Under the pieces are notes generated by a model. The model did not search any database. It was not told the origin of the DNA and was given only the letters and a program-made list of their open reading frames with translations. A DNA stretch of 64,000 nucleotides from Cyclobacterium salsum (GTDB lineage: Bacteria; Bacteroidota; Bacteroidia; Cytophagales; Cyclobacteriaceae): NCBI RefSeq assembly GCF_010119245.1, contig NZ_WNKG01000001.1:310001-374000 (forward strand), written 5' to 3'. A program made the translations under genes and the position numbers. Below are positions 45,006-54,474 of this stretch, one piece after another. Position 1 is the stretch's first letter, and the number at the start of each line of letters is the position of its first letter.

Positions 45006-45917
45006 TTAAGAAAGTGCCTCCGGAGGTGGATCCTTCCGTTTGAATTTCTCTTCCGGTAGCGGTATAAACGTATCCTGATCATCCGGAGGCAAAACGATTC
45101 TCCCCTGCTTCCAGTCTTCTTTGGCCTGCTCGATGCGTTCTTTTCGGCTGCTCACAAAATTCCACCAGATAAAGCGCTCCCCCACCGGTTCCCCGCCCAG
45201 CAACATGATGGTACAATCGGTTACTGCTTTCACGCTTGCCTGTTCATTTTTCCCGAACACCAGCAACTGCCCCATTTCATACACCTGACTGCCCCATTCC
45301 AGGCTGCCCTTAGCGATATACAAGCCACGTTCTTCGTATCCCTCGGGCACGTTTAACCTGTGTCCCCGCTGAAGTTCCACATGCAAATAAAACAAAGGAG
45401 AATGGGTGGGTACATTACTTTTCAGACCGTAGGCCTCCCCTGCTATCTGCCGCATCCATAGCCCTTTTTCCTCGAATACAGGCAGGCGATCTTTTTGGTA
45501 ATTGAAAAAGGTTGGATCGGCCTCCTCGTCTTTTTCGGGCAAGGCCACCCAGGTTTGAATCATTTCGAGTTGCCCACCAGCCAATATCGCCGGATCCTCA
45601 AAGCGCTCACTATGAGCGATCCCCTTTCCGGCAGTCATCCAGTTGACTTCCCCGGGTTCGATGACCTGCTTTACGCCCAGGCTGTCCCGATGGGTGACGT
45701 TTCCTTTAAACAAATAGCTGACAGTGGATAAGCCAATGTGCGGATGCGGCAGCACGTCCATGGACGGGCCCTTTTCGGTACTGAGCCGGACCGGGCCTGC
45801 ATGGTCCATAAAGATAAAGGGCCCCACCATGCGGCGCATGCGAAAGGGCAGAATCCGGTTGACCATCAGTCCGGGACCTATGGCAGCTTTTCGGGCATTA
45901 ATGACGATTTCGGGCAT
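45006..45917 (-). CDS. Pirin-family protein
   Basis: This is a 303-residue bicupin. The N-terminal cupin has the pirin metal ligands in HPHIGLSTVSYLFKG, RDSLG and AGKGIAHSE (three His and one Glu). The C-terminal pirin_C domain has GLYIAKGSLEWGS. Bacterial pirins include quercetin dioxygenases and metabolic regulators bound to iron. There is no signal peptide. The length is normal. It is monocistronic on the minus strand. Confidence 0.93.
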   Translation of the reverse strand: MPEIVINARKAAIGPGLMVNRILPFRMRRMVGPFIFMDHAGPVRLSTEKGPSMDVLPHPHIGLSTVSYLFKGNVTHRDSLGVKQVIEPGEVNWMTAGKGIAHSERFEDPAILAGGQLEMIQTWVALPEKDEEADPTFFNYQKDRLPVFEEKGLWMRQIAGEAYGLKSNVPTHSPLFYLHVELQRGHRLNVPEGYEERGLYIAKGSLEWGSQVYEMGQLLVFGKNEQASVKAVTDCTIMLLGGEPVGERFIWWNFVSSRKERIEQAKEDWKQGRIVLPPDDQDTFIPLPEEKFKRKDPPPEALS

Positions 45918-46006
45918 GATATGTTTGAAACTATAATTTAACGATTAATTGTGGTGCAAACTTATCCATAACTTAAAAACGTAAGCAAGGGGCATTGGAA
46001 TCATAT

Positions 46007-47236
46007 TTATTTTCTCGTAAGATTTTCCAACCAGGAAACATGTTCTACCCCCCCATTGGCATTTTCGGGCCAGCGTTTCCAGATTTTAGATACGATGTCC
46101 AGATCACCATCACCATCCATATCCCCAAACAAAGCATCGTGTCCTCCCAACTTCCCGTCAAATATCACTCGCTCCTCAAATTTACCCCCTTTTCCATCCA
46201 TATTTTCCCAAATATACCACCGTGGGCCGGCGCCCTCAGGAAAAATAGTAGGGTCTTCCTGTTCCACAGTGAAAATATCCTGATCACCATCTCCATCAAA
46301 ATCCGCCACGGCAAGGGAATGAAAAGAACCCCTTGTACCAGGTGCTTCCATGGGCAGATAGTGCACTTTAAAAGTAGGAGAATCATTACCATCATTTTCA
46401 AGCCAGGCGATCCGGCAGCCTTTCTGATCGCTATCCACTACCACAATATCGTTATCACCATCCTTATCCATATCAACAATCCAACTTCTTGATGACAAGC
46501 CCCAGGGTCCTCTTTTACCAAAAGGAAGCTCATGTTTTATCCATTCTCTTCCCTGATTTCTATTTTCCAGCCACCTGTCGGGTAGTACCAAATCCAGATC
46601 CCCGTCATTGTCGAGGTCATCGATGCCTGCTGGCCAAATGCCCGAATGGATGGCATCGTTTTCTTTCAGCACATCCATGGTAATGGTATGTCTTTCCCAA
46701 TCAATATCCTGCACTGGCTGAGGGGGGATTTTGTACCAAAAACACCCTTCCTTATCTCCCGATACGACTATTTCGTCCTGTCCATCGCCGTCAACATCCG
46801 CCAGAACTATATCATGCATTTCATTTTCTATTCGCTGATCGTATTTAAACCTCTTAAAAGGAGCATTTTTGGGATTCTTCGGATTTTGATACCAATCCCC
46901 TCCAATGATAATATCCGGCCATCCATCGTTATCTACATCCGTTACCGCAGATCCTAATTGTACGGTATTGATTTTACCTACCGCATGCCTGACCCATTCC
47001 TCCGAACCTTTGTTCTCAAACCAATAAATACTGTCCAACTTGACCGCGGTTACAAAATCCAGATCTCCGTCATTATCCAGGTCTTCCAATATAGAAATGC
47101 CATACCCCCACCGTTCGTTTCCAGGTAATTCAGTGGAAATGAAATGGTGTTTAAAAGCGTCTTCACTAATCGGTTCCTTTTTTCCTGTTAAGGTAACTAT
47201 CAGTAAGAGCAAAAAAATAAGGGCATGGTATAACAT
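46007..47236 (-). CDS. Exported FG-GAP/VCBS repeat protein
   Basis: This 409-residue protein has a short N-terminal hydrophobic signal (LYHALIFLLLLIVTLTG) and a seven-bladed propeller of FG-GAP repeats. Calcium-type loops include LDNDGDLDFVTAV, VDNDGWPDIIIGG, VDGDGQDEIVVSG, MDKDGDNDIVVVD, FDGDGDQDIFTVE and MDGDGDLDIVSKI. No heme motif is present, unlike the relative at 25058-26587. It is probably extracellular or periplasmic, binding matrix or partners; no enzyme function can be assigned. Confidence 0.88.
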   Translation of the reverse strand: MLYHALIFLLLLIVTLTGKKEPISEDAFKHHFISTELPGNERWGYGISILEDLDNDGDLDFVTAVKLDSIYWFENKGSEEWVRHAVGKINTVQLGSAVTDVDNDGWPDIIIGGDWYQNPKNPKNAPFKRFKYDQRIENEMHDIVLADVDGDGQDEIVVSGDKEGCFWYKIPPQPVQDIDWERHTITMDVLKENDAIHSGIWPAGIDDLDNDGDLDLVLPDRWLENRNQGREWIKHELPFGKRGPWGLSSRSWIVDMDKDGDNDIVVVDSDQKGCRIAWLENDGNDSPTFKVHYLPMEAPGTRGSFHSLAVADFDGDGDQDIFTVEQEDPTIFPEGAGPRWYIWENMDGKGGKFEERVIFDGKLGGHDALFGDMDGDGDLDIVSKIWKRWPENANGGVEHVSWLENLTRK

Positions 47237-47391
47237 GGTAAAAACATCTTTTGGGTTTCAATCAATTTATATTTTTAATATACATAAAAAACAGGAAGCG
47301 GATGATAAAAAGCCGAAAATAAGCGCCTAGATAAGCGAAATGCGTCTGGAATAAGGAAAAAAACTGGGCGGAATTCCCGGAGCAATTATCT

Positions 47392-48504
47392 CTAATTTCC
47401 CATCCCAAACCACTTCATTGCATTGTGATAAAACACCTTGTCTACCACCTCTTTGGGCAAGTGTAGGCCCCGAAACGGTTCGTTGATCAGGTCGCTTTCC
47501 ATCTCGTTATCGCTCACAAAAAATTCCCAATCCCGCTTCCAGGCGGCATCCATGGCCGCATGCAAGGCCTCCTCCGTACGGCTACCGTTATCTGACAGGT
47601 CGGTGGCGTACAATAAGCGGTCCTGGTAACGAATAAAGAATTCCCGCACTTTTTCCCTGTTTGCTGCCGTTTGGTAGAAGACCTGCCCCATCCGCGCCGC
47701 TAAATCCACCGCCATGTTGGGAAAGCGGTCGAGCGTCTTTGCCAGCTCGTCTACATCGTATTCCAAACTACCCATATGGGCACCGACAAATTTCAGGTCA
47801 GGATGTTTTGCCAACAGGTTGTCCCTGCGTTCGATCAGCTCCTCATGGCTGGGCATTTCGGGCTGCAGGTACATGTGGTATTCGGGATGATTTCCATAAT
47901 AGTTACGGTCGTTGTTGGTAGTCATTTCCTCTAATGGAAGCCAGCAATTTTTGGGCTCTGCCAGGTGCCCCATCAGCGTCTTACCCTGTTGGCGAATGTG
48001 ATCAAAAATGGGATCAAAACGGGCATCGTCAATCTGAATCAGGTTTCCGGCCGTATCCCGCGAAACCATGCCTATATTTTTCCATACCTTCACTCCCAAT
48101 GCTCCCTGTTCAAAGCAACTGTCTAACCAGTGGATCACCTTTTCCTCCCAATCCGGACTGTCCCAATCGGATACCGCAAAAGCGGTCACATTGGCTACTG
48201 TTTCCGGATGGGCATTTTCCTGTTGCCGGCCGTAGGAAAATTTCCGGTACACATCATTCCAGCCCTCCGTATATTCCAAGGCTACATTGATCAGTCGAAA
48301 CCCATCCGATGTAGCTTTTTCTACGAAGAGCTCGCGATCGGTTTCCATATGTACATGCACATCCATTTTCGGAACGGAAGGATAATCATCCACCGAATAA
48401 TGATCGGAACCGGTCCCGCAGGCCATTCCTAGAAGCATAAAAAATACAAGGACCACATATCCGGTCAGGGGCAAGTCTATTTTCATAAGTAAATTGGTTT
48501 CCAT
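47392..48504 (-). CDS. Amidohydrolase-2-like TIM-barrel lipoprotein
   Basis: The frame begins METNLLMKIDL; the second Met gives a standard lipoprotein leader ending LGMAC. The barrel has PKMDVHVHMETD (HxH metal motif), GVKVWKNIG (candidate Lys), GKTLMGHLAEP, FVGAHMGSLEYD and RLLYATDLSDNG with the late Asp, fitting metal-dependent amidohydrolases. The length of about 365 residues is typical. The substrate is unknown. It is divergent from the PVC-type heme protein at 48677 with about 170 bases between them. Confidence 0.85.
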   Translation of the reverse strand: METNLLMKIDLPLTGYVVLVFFMLLGMACGTGSDHYSVDDYPSVPKMDVHVHMETDRELFVEKATSDGFRLINVALEYTEGWNDVYRKFSYGRQQENAHPETVANVTAFAVSDWDSPDWEEKVIHWLDSCFEQGALGVKVWKNIGMVSRDTAGNLIQIDDARFDPIFDHIRQQGKTLMGHLAEPKNCWLPLEEMTTNNDRNYYGNHPEYHMYLQPEMPSHEELIERRDNLLAKHPDLKFVGAHMGSLEYDVDELAKTLDRFPNMAVDLAARMGQVFYQTAANREKVREFFIRYQDRLLYATDLSDNGSRTEEALHAAMDAAWKRDWEFFVSDNEMESDLINEPFRGLHLPKEVVDKVFYHNAMKWFGMGN

Positions 48505-48676
48505 TTCAAATTAGTACATTATAAACAAGGATGATAGGGAAACCAGAAAAATTTATTTTTGCGGTAAGCAGTTTATTATAAAAATGCGCTACTTTGGTAC
48601 TTGCTTTTCGTTCCCAGCTGGTTTACCAGGGATCGAATCGCTTGAAAATAGCATTGAACAAAACCATTACTCATAC

Positions 48677-51376
48677 ATGATTGGCAAATACCTGAATTAT
48701 TTTTCCCTGCTTTTTCTATTTGCTGCCTGCCAGCAGCAGGAATTGCAAAAACCAGTTTTTGACATCTCACCTGAAGGGCTCCTAGACCCAAAAAGAACGG
48801 AAGCTCCCTATCCACAGATAGAAATCCCTGAGGGGATAGATATGGAGTCCCCCCGCTGGAAGGGCATTGACTTGACTCCCGCGGCACCGGTCATCCCCTT
48901 GTCAGCGCTGGACGAACAAAAAACCTTTCGCCTACAACCCGGTTTCCACATGGAACCGATTTTGGCTGAACCCCATATACAGGAACCGGCAGCCATTCAA
49001 TTTGATGGCAATGGGAGAATGTATGTGTTGGAGCTCCGAACCTACATGCAGGACATAGATGCTACGGGAGAATTGATGCCGGCAGGCCGTATTTCCCGCT
49101 GGGAGGATACCGATGATGATGGCATCTACGAAACGGGGGTTGTCTTTTTGGATAGCCTCGTATTTCCACGCTTTGTGGTTCCATTTGGACCCAATACCAT
49201 TTTGTCCATGGAATCCAATGAGGATCACGTCTACAAATACACGGATACCAATAATGACGGCAAGGCCGATACCAAGGAACTTTTTGCCACCGGCCTGGGT
49301 CGTTCCGGCAATGTGGAACACCAGACCAGCTTTCTGACCTGGACCATGGACAATTGGATGTACAGCACCTACAATTCGCGACGCATCCGCTGGACACCGG
49401 ACGGAGTCATTCAGGAACCCACTGGCAATCCCTATGGACAATGGGGCGTCACCCAAGATAATTACGGACAAGTCTGGTTTCAGGACGGTGCCGGAGGGGT
49501 GCCCCAAAACTTTAACTTTCCCATTGTGTATGGCAATTTCAGGGTGGAAGGGCAGTTTCAGGAGGGCTTCCGCGAGCCGTTTAGCCTGGTCGCATTGGCG
49601 GATTTTGAACCAGGCATGCGGGAGACAAAGCCCGACGGCTCATTAAACAACGTCACCGGAGCCGCAGGAAATGATGTGTTCCGTGGTGACCGGCTTCCTG
49701 AAGCGTTGGTCAACCAATATTTTTATGGAGAACCCGTTGCCCGTATCGTACGGCAGGTCCGGTCCGACAAGTCAGAAGGATTGACCTACATTCAAAACCC
49801 TTACCGGGATCAGGAAACAGAGTTTATTCAATCTACAGACCCCTTATTCCGGCCGGTAGACATGGCAACAGCACCCGACGGCACCATGTATATCGTAGAC
49901 ATGTACCGGGGCATCATTCAGGAAGGTAATTGGACCCAGGAAGGAAGCTACCTGCGCACAAAAATTCAGCAATACCAGATGGACGACATTATAGGCAATG
50001 GCCGTATCTGGAGGCTGACCCATGAAGACCACCCCCGAAGTACTGAAAAACCTCGCATGTTTGAGGAATCAGCCAGTGAACTGGTGCAGCACCTAAGCCA
50101 TCCCAATGGTTGGTGGCGAGACAAGGCCCAGCAACTGCTGATCCTGCGACAGGATCGCTCGGTGGTGCCGGAGCTGGAAGATATGGCCCGGAACCATGCG
50201 CATGAATTGGCCCGCATACATGCCTTTTGGACCTTGGAAGGATTGGGATCTTTAAAAGCCGGTTTGGTCCGGGAATGGATGCAGGATGCCAACCCGAATT
50301 TACAGATTCAGGCGTTGCGGGCAGGTGAAAGCCTGTATAAGTTTGGAGACAAAAGTTTGGAGGCCGACTACAATGAAATGATGGATCATCCGGATCCTCA
50401 GGTAGCGGTGCAGGCCTTGCTAAGTGCCTATGTGCTCGATTTCGAAGAGGTGGAAAAGCGGATGCAAGAAGCATTGGCCAACAAGCAGGTAAAAGGAGTT
50501 CAAACCGTAGCACAGCAGGCCTTGGATAAAATGGCTGCTGCCAGGGAAAGAGCCGCCACACAATATACCGCTGAAGAAAGGGTTCTTTTTGACGAAGGAA
50601 AATCCATTTTTGACAGTTATTGCGCCACCTGCCATGGGGTAAAAGGATTGGGAACGCCTACCGGGGGAGCCGGTGGTGAACTCATTGCTCCCGGCTTTTC
50701 GGGATCCCCACGCATACAGGGCCACCCCGAATATGCCGTTAAAACCCTGTTACACGGGCTAACCGGTGCCATTGAAGGAAAAGAATACGAGGGAGTGATG
50801 ATTGCCATGGGCGAAAACACGGACGAGTGGATCGCATCGGTAGTCTCCTACGTCCGCAATGATTTTGGCAATCAGGGAAGTTTTATCAGTCCGGAATACG
50901 TAGCACAAATCAGGGAAGCCACCCGGGATCGGGATAGCAATTATTCCCATGATGCGTTGGTAGCGGAAGTGCCCAAGCAACTGTTTCCGCAGGACAACTG
51001 GAAGGTAAGCGCCAGCAGCACCTCCTTGCAGGGAGTGGGTTCTACCCGGGATCCGGGATATGCTTTTGGCTTCAAGGGCTGGAAAACAGAAGAGGAACAA
51101 AAGCCGGGTATGTGGTTTCAGGTAGTGCTTCCCCAACCTCAAAACCTGGCGGAAATCCAGTTTGATTCCGGAGAAGAGCAATTTCCAGGTAGCTATGCCG
51201 TAGAAGTATCAGCTGAGGGCAATGAATGGAGCGAAGTGGCTACCGGTACCGGAGAAAAAGGAGTTAATAGTATTCGCTGGGATGATAATACTCCAGTATC
51301 TCAGGTTCGACTGGTCCTCAAGGAGACAGGGGATCAGCGCTGGGCCATGAAGAACCTCCGATTATATGCGCGATAA
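48677..51376 (+). CDS. PVC-type membrane-bound dehydrogenase-like lipoprotein with HEAT repeats, cytochrome c and discoidin-like domain
   Basis: The ATG at 48677 opens a lipoprotein leader (SLLFLFAAC) and is preferred over 48584. The protein is about 900 residues. A propeller of the PVC dehydrogenase type (FHMEPILAEPHIQEPAAI, then MYVVDMYRG-like MYIVDMYRGIIQEGNW) is followed by HEAT-like helical repeats (about 460-620). A single c-type heme site CATCH follows in YCATCHGVKGLG, and a C-terminal F5/8-type C (discoidin-like) sandwich closes the protein. Planctomycetes and Bacteroidota carry these near carbohydrate or sulfur genes. It probably passes electrons in the periplasm; the substrate is unknown. 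The next gene overlaps its stop. Confidence 0.88.
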   Translation: MIGKYLNYFSLLFLFAACQQQELQKPVFDISPEGLLDPKRTEAPYPQIEIPEGIDMESPRWKGIDLTPAAPVIPLSALDEQKTFRLQPGFHMEPILAEPHIQEPAAIQFDGNGRMYVLELRTYMQDIDATGELMPAGRISRWEDTDDDGIYETGVVFLDSLVFPRFVVPFGPNTILSMESNEDHVYKYTDTNNDGKADTKELFATGLGRSGNVEHQTSFLTWTMDNWMYSTYNSRRIRWTPDGVIQEPTGNPYGQWGVTQDNYGQVWFQDGAGGVPQNFNFPIVYGNFRVEGQFQEGFREPFSLVALADFEPGMRETKPDGSLNNVTGAAGNDVFRGDRLPEALVNQYFYGEPVARIVRQVRSDKSEGLTYIQNPYRDQETEFIQSTDPLFRPVDMATAPDGTMYIVDMYRGIIQEGNWTQEGSYLRTKIQQYQMDDIIGNGRIWRLTHEDHPRSTEKPRMFEESASELVQHLSHPNGWWRDKAQQLLILRQDRSVVPELEDMARNHAHELARIHAFWTLEGLGSLKAGLVREWMQDANPNLQIQALRAGESLYKFGDKSLEADYNEMMDHPDPQVAVQALLSAYVLDFEEVEKRMQEALANKQVKGVQTVAQQALDKMAAARERAATQYTAEERVLFDEGKSIFDSYCATCHGVKGLGTPTGGAGGELIAPGFSGSPRIQGHPEYAVKTLLHGLTGAIEGKEYEGVMIAMGENTDEWIASVVSYVRNDFGNQGSFISPEYVAQIREATRDRDSNYSHDALVAEVPKQLFPQDNWKVSASSTSLQGVGSTRDPGYAFGFKGWKTEEEQKPGMWFQVVLPQPQNLAEIQFDSGEEQFPGSYAVEVSAEGNEWSEVATGTGEKGVNSIRWDDNTPVSQVRLVLKETGDQRWAMKNLRLYAR

Positions 51377-52238
51377 AAAGGGGTTAGGCAGAAAGACCAT
51401 GCTATTCAGCAACCCAATCCGGAAGCTATGGCCTGTGACAATAATATGGGCCTACCGGATTTGTCTGATCAGCTTGGCCTGGTTTACTCCGGGTTTAACC
51501 GAGGCGCAAATCCTTAAAAAACCCATTCCAGATAAAACGGTAGTATTGACTTTTGACGATGCACCCGCCAGCCATTATTCCCATGTGGCACCCCTATTGA
51601 AGGAAAAAGGCTTTGGTGCTACCTTTTTCGTCTGCGAATTTCCGCCCAACCATGCAGACAGCAGCAAGTACATGAACTGGCGCCAGATGCAGGCCCTGGA
51701 CCGGATGGGATTTGAAGTCGCCAATCATACCCATACCAATGCAGGGGTAGGAAAACTTCCCAAGGAAGAAATCCGACAACAAATGGAATACATTGAAGAA
51801 AAAATGGATTCCCTGGATATGGAGCCGCCTATCAGTTTCGCCTATCCCGGGTACAGTATGAGTGAAACGGTGTTGGCGGTACTAAGAGAGAAGAACTACC
51901 GAATTGCACGGGCCGGGGGAAGCCGTGTTTACGACCCCTTAGCCGATCACCCCTACCTCCTACCCAGCTGGGCTACAGATGATACGAATGAAGCAATGAT
52001 TTTCGATGCGTTGAGAAAAGCCAAAGATGGAAAGGTAGTCATTTTAACCATTCATGGAGTTCCTGACCTGGAACATCCCTGGGTAAACACCTCACCGGAA
52101 CGATTTGCCCGGTACCTGGACTTTCTGAGTATGGAGGGATACCAGGTTCTTTCCTTAAAGGACCTGGAAGCGTACATTGATTTTAAAGCAGCCTTTCGAC
52201 TCCTGGAAGCAGATCTTCATAAACCTCTAAGAAATTAA
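51366..52238 (+). CDS. Exported polysaccharide deacetylase (NodB/CE4-like)
   Basis: The start at 51366 overlaps the previous stop by 11 bases; an ATG at 51399 is an alternative. A signal peptide ends LTEAQ. The NodB core begins VVLTFDDAPASHYSHVAP with the catalytic and metal-binding Asp pair. The second motif is VANHTHTNAG, where the residue expected to be the second His ligand is Asn. ISFAYPGYSM corresponds to motif 3, and ILTIHGVPD carries the late His. It removes N- or O-acetyl groups from glycans or peptidoglycan, if active. It is coupled to the PVC-type protein. Its 3' end overlaps the convergent NTAQ1-like gene by 4 bases. Confidence 0.85.
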   Translation: MRDKKGLGRKTMLFSNPIRKLWPVTIIWAYRICLISLAWFTPGLTEAQILKKPIPDKTVVLTFDDAPASHYSHVAPLLKEKGFGATFFVCEFPPNHADSSKYMNWRQMQALDRMGFEVANHTHTNAGVGKLPKEEIRQQMEYIEEKMDSLDMEPPISFAYPGYSMSETVLAVLREKNYRIARAGGSRVYDPLADHPYLLPSWATDDTNEAMIFDALRKAKDGKVVILTIHGVPDLEHPWVNTSPERFARYLDFLSMEGYQVLSLKDLEAYIDFKAAFRLLEADLHKPLRN

Positions 52239-52783
52239 GCGGGATTGAATGTGGCGTTTAATTCCTCCATCCCAATGACGTTTTGAGGACTCGATTGACT
52301 GAAATCAGTAATTTCCTTCATGGTTAGACCAGGAGAATGTTCCTGTTCAATTTTTGGCCAAACGGGAGGTGTAAAAATCCAATTACCACTAGCATCCCTC
52401 ATATGACTCCTGTCCGATGAGAAGGTATGGCTAAAAACAGTAGCCGGGAAAAGTTTAAAAAAAGGTTGGTTTTTAGAATTCAGAACATCCGATCCAAAGG
52501 TGAGGCTAAGATAGGTTTTTAGCGAAATCGGAAATTCCAGACTGGAGTCAAAATCATAGATAGACCAGATATCCCGATCCAAAGCCAGAAGTACCACATG
52601 ATAATCCCAGCATACAGGACCGGTCTCAGGCATGGATTTTTGATGCCAGAAAGAGCAATTCTTACTCTCGTTGGAAATGATCAGTACCTTTTTTTCCAGC
52701 GCTTTTAAATCGGGATGTTGACACAAATGCCAAATGTTTTCCTCACAATAATTTTTAGTATACTTATACACCTGCTTTGCCAT
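52235..52783 (-). CDS. NTAQ1-like protein N-terminal glutamine amidohydrolase
   Basis: This 182-residue cytosolic protein has no signal peptide. It carries the signature blocks of the Nt-Gln amidase family: YCEENIWHL (Cys13), VCWDYHVVLLAL (His62), IYDFDSSLEFP (Asp77) and FSSDRSHMRDASGNW, followed by a PPxWP-type stretch. These correspond to the Cys-His-Asp triad of eukaryotic NTAQ1, which converts N-terminal Gln of proteins to Glu as a first step of an N-degron pathway. The length (human about 205) agrees. It stands alone on the minus strand, converging on the deacetylase. A role in protein turnover or in processing a specific substrate is inference. Confidence 0.85.
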   Translation of the reverse strand: MAKQVYKYTKNYCEENIWHLCQHPDLKALEKKVLIISNESKNCSFWHQKSMPETGPVCWDYHVVLLALDRDIWSIYDFDSSLEFPISLKTYLSLTFGSDVLNSKNQPFFKLFPATVFSHTFSSDRSHMRDASGNWIFTPPVWPKIEQEHSPGLTMKEITDFSQSSPQNVIGMEELNATFNPA

Positions 52784-53226
52784 ATGGTTTATTATTTTCC
52801 AAGGGTCAAAACAACTTGAAAAATTCGGTTAATTACAACTAATAAAGGGTTCAACTAAAAGTCGGAGCTTTCCAAGTAATGGTTTCAACCTGGAAGCAAA
52901 AGAGCGGATTACCGCTCCCGAGCCGCTTTATTACAAGCAGACGCTTATTTAGGTTCCCTAAAAGTGGATTTATCTCTTTTCCTGAAAAATAAGTGCTTCG
53001 AATTAAAGAAATGGTAAACCCCTTGACAAATTTATTACAGAGCACGTTTCTCCCCTGGTATTACCTAGATAGGCGGCACTTCCAGGTCCAAGGATGCTAT
53101 TTGCGGGAAAAAAGGTTTCTCAAAAACGGATTTCTGATTATCGGATGGGCCATAACTGAGTGCAAGCTTATCCAAAACAATAAAAAAATAGTAACTTTAT
53201 ACTATCTTGAAATCTCCATAAAGATT

Positions 53227-53625
53227 ATGAAAGCACTATTAATTACCCTTTCCTTCCTTTTCTTCGCAGTATTATCTTTTGGACAAACTCCCGAGCCTAA
53301 AACCGAATCGGACAGTCTGATGATTACCATCTTTATGAAACACCACCAGGATAAGAATATTGAAGAATTGAAAGAGATTCGCAATAAAAACGGATTTTTG
53401 GAACATTTCCCACCCCCTTCCGCCAAAGTAGTCAATTGGTACGTATTGATGGGCATTGGGCAGGTAGTTACCGTTAAAATTCCAGCCAGTGAATTGCGAA
53501 ACTTAAATATAGCCGTAGAAAAAAGTGTTTGGGGGGCATTTTCCACTGAATTTTACCCAACTTACGATCTGCACCCACATATTTTGGAAGAAAAGAATAA
53601 GTTGAAATCACCAGATGAAGAATAA
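53227..53625 (+). CDS. Small secreted hypothetical protein
   Basis: The ATG at 53227 gives a signal peptide (MKALLITLSFLFFAVLSFG) and is chosen over a longer frame from 52993 whose extra residues look untranslated. The mature part is about 113 residues. It contains MITIFMKHHQDKNIEEL and NWYVLMGIGQVVTVKIPA, a ferredoxin-like alpha/beta pattern seen in dimeric alpha-beta barrel proteins. The function is unknown. It overlaps the next gene by 11 bases, so the two are co-transcribed. Confidence 0.7.
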   Translation: MKALLITLSFLFFAVLSFGQTPEPKTESDSLMITIFMKHHQDKNIEELKEIRNKNGFLEHFPPPSAKVVNWYVLMGIGQVVTVKIPASELRNLNIAVEKSVWGAFSTEFYPTYDLHPHILEEKNKLKSPDEE

Positions 53626-54472
53626 AACCTGCTTGGTCACAGGAGCCAATACCGGAATTGGACTAGCGACAGCAAAAGCCCTTTGCAGGAACGGTGCGCG
53701 GGTGATAATTGCCAGTCGCAGCAAGGAAAAGGCAAGGGGAACCATAGAGGAAATTCGGGAAGAATTCCCCCATGCGGACCTGGATTATGCCCTGGCCGAT
53801 TTGAGTTCGCAAAAGCAAATCCGTGAGATGGCTGCCATCCTAAGAAAGACCTATTCCAACCTGGATGTGCTGATCAATAATGCTGGAGCCTGGTTTTCTG
53901 AATTCGGCCTTACCGAAGATGGTATTGAACGACAATGGGCTATTAACCACCTGGCCCCTTTTCTGCTGACCCAACAACTTCTGCCCCTGCTGTCACAGGC
54001 AGCGGATCCCCGTATTATTACGGTAAGTTCGGATTCCCACTTTCACGGAAAAATTCACTTCGAGGATGTAAACCTCCGCCAAAACTATCATGGCTTACGC
54101 GCCTATGCCCAATCAAAGCTGGCAAATGTCTTGTTTACCCGGGAATTTGAACGGCGAAAAACGGTACCAAAACTGAGCTCCTATGCGGTTCAGCCAGGAC
54201 TGGTAAAAACCGATATCGGACTTAAGCATACGCTGAGTCTGCATGGGCTTGCCTGGAAAATACGTAGGCTTGGGGGCAAATCTCCCGAAAAAGGAGCAGA
54301 AACCTCGGTTTATCTGGCCAGTTCAGAAGAAGTAAGGGGAATTTCAGGTGGGTATTGGGACAAATGCAAGCAAAAAAAACCCTCTAAAAATGCGACTTCA
54401 AGCAGCGATGCAGCCTGCTTATGGGAGGTAAGCAAGGAAATGTGCGGTATTGACACCTATTTTAACGGCTAG
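53615..54472 (+). CDS. Short-chain dehydrogenase/reductase, retinol-dehydrogenase-like
   Basis: This 285-residue protein has CLVTGANTGIGLATAKAL (TGxxxGIG cofactor loop), VIIASRSKEKA (NADP-type basic residues), LINNAGAW, catalytic Ser in ITVSSDSH, and YAQSKLAN (YxxxK). It resembles the WWOX/RDH12-like SDR group that reduces aldehydes and ketones with NADPH. The start overlaps the preceding secreted protein gene. It ends 2 bases from the convergent second SDR. Confidence 0.92.
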   Translation: MKNKTCLVTGANTGIGLATAKALCRNGARVIIASRSKEKARGTIEEIREEFPHADLDYALADLSSQKQIREMAAILRKTYSNLDVLINNAGAWFSEFGLTEDGIERQWAINHLAPFLLTQQLLPLLSQAADPRIITVSSDSHFHGKIHFEDVNLRQNYHGLRAYAQSKLANVLFTREFERRKTVPKLSSYAVQPGLVKTDIGLKHTLSLHGLAWKIRRLGGKSPEKGAETSVYLASSEEVRGISGGYWDKCKQKKPSKNATSSSDAACLWEVSKEMCGIDTYFNG

Positions 54473-54474
54473 CA

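Noticed and set aside
46007-46500. Plus-strand ORF of 165 codons opposite the FG-GAP protein
   Set aside because: Antisense to the calcium-loop repeats, which supply long open complementary frames; no domain seen.
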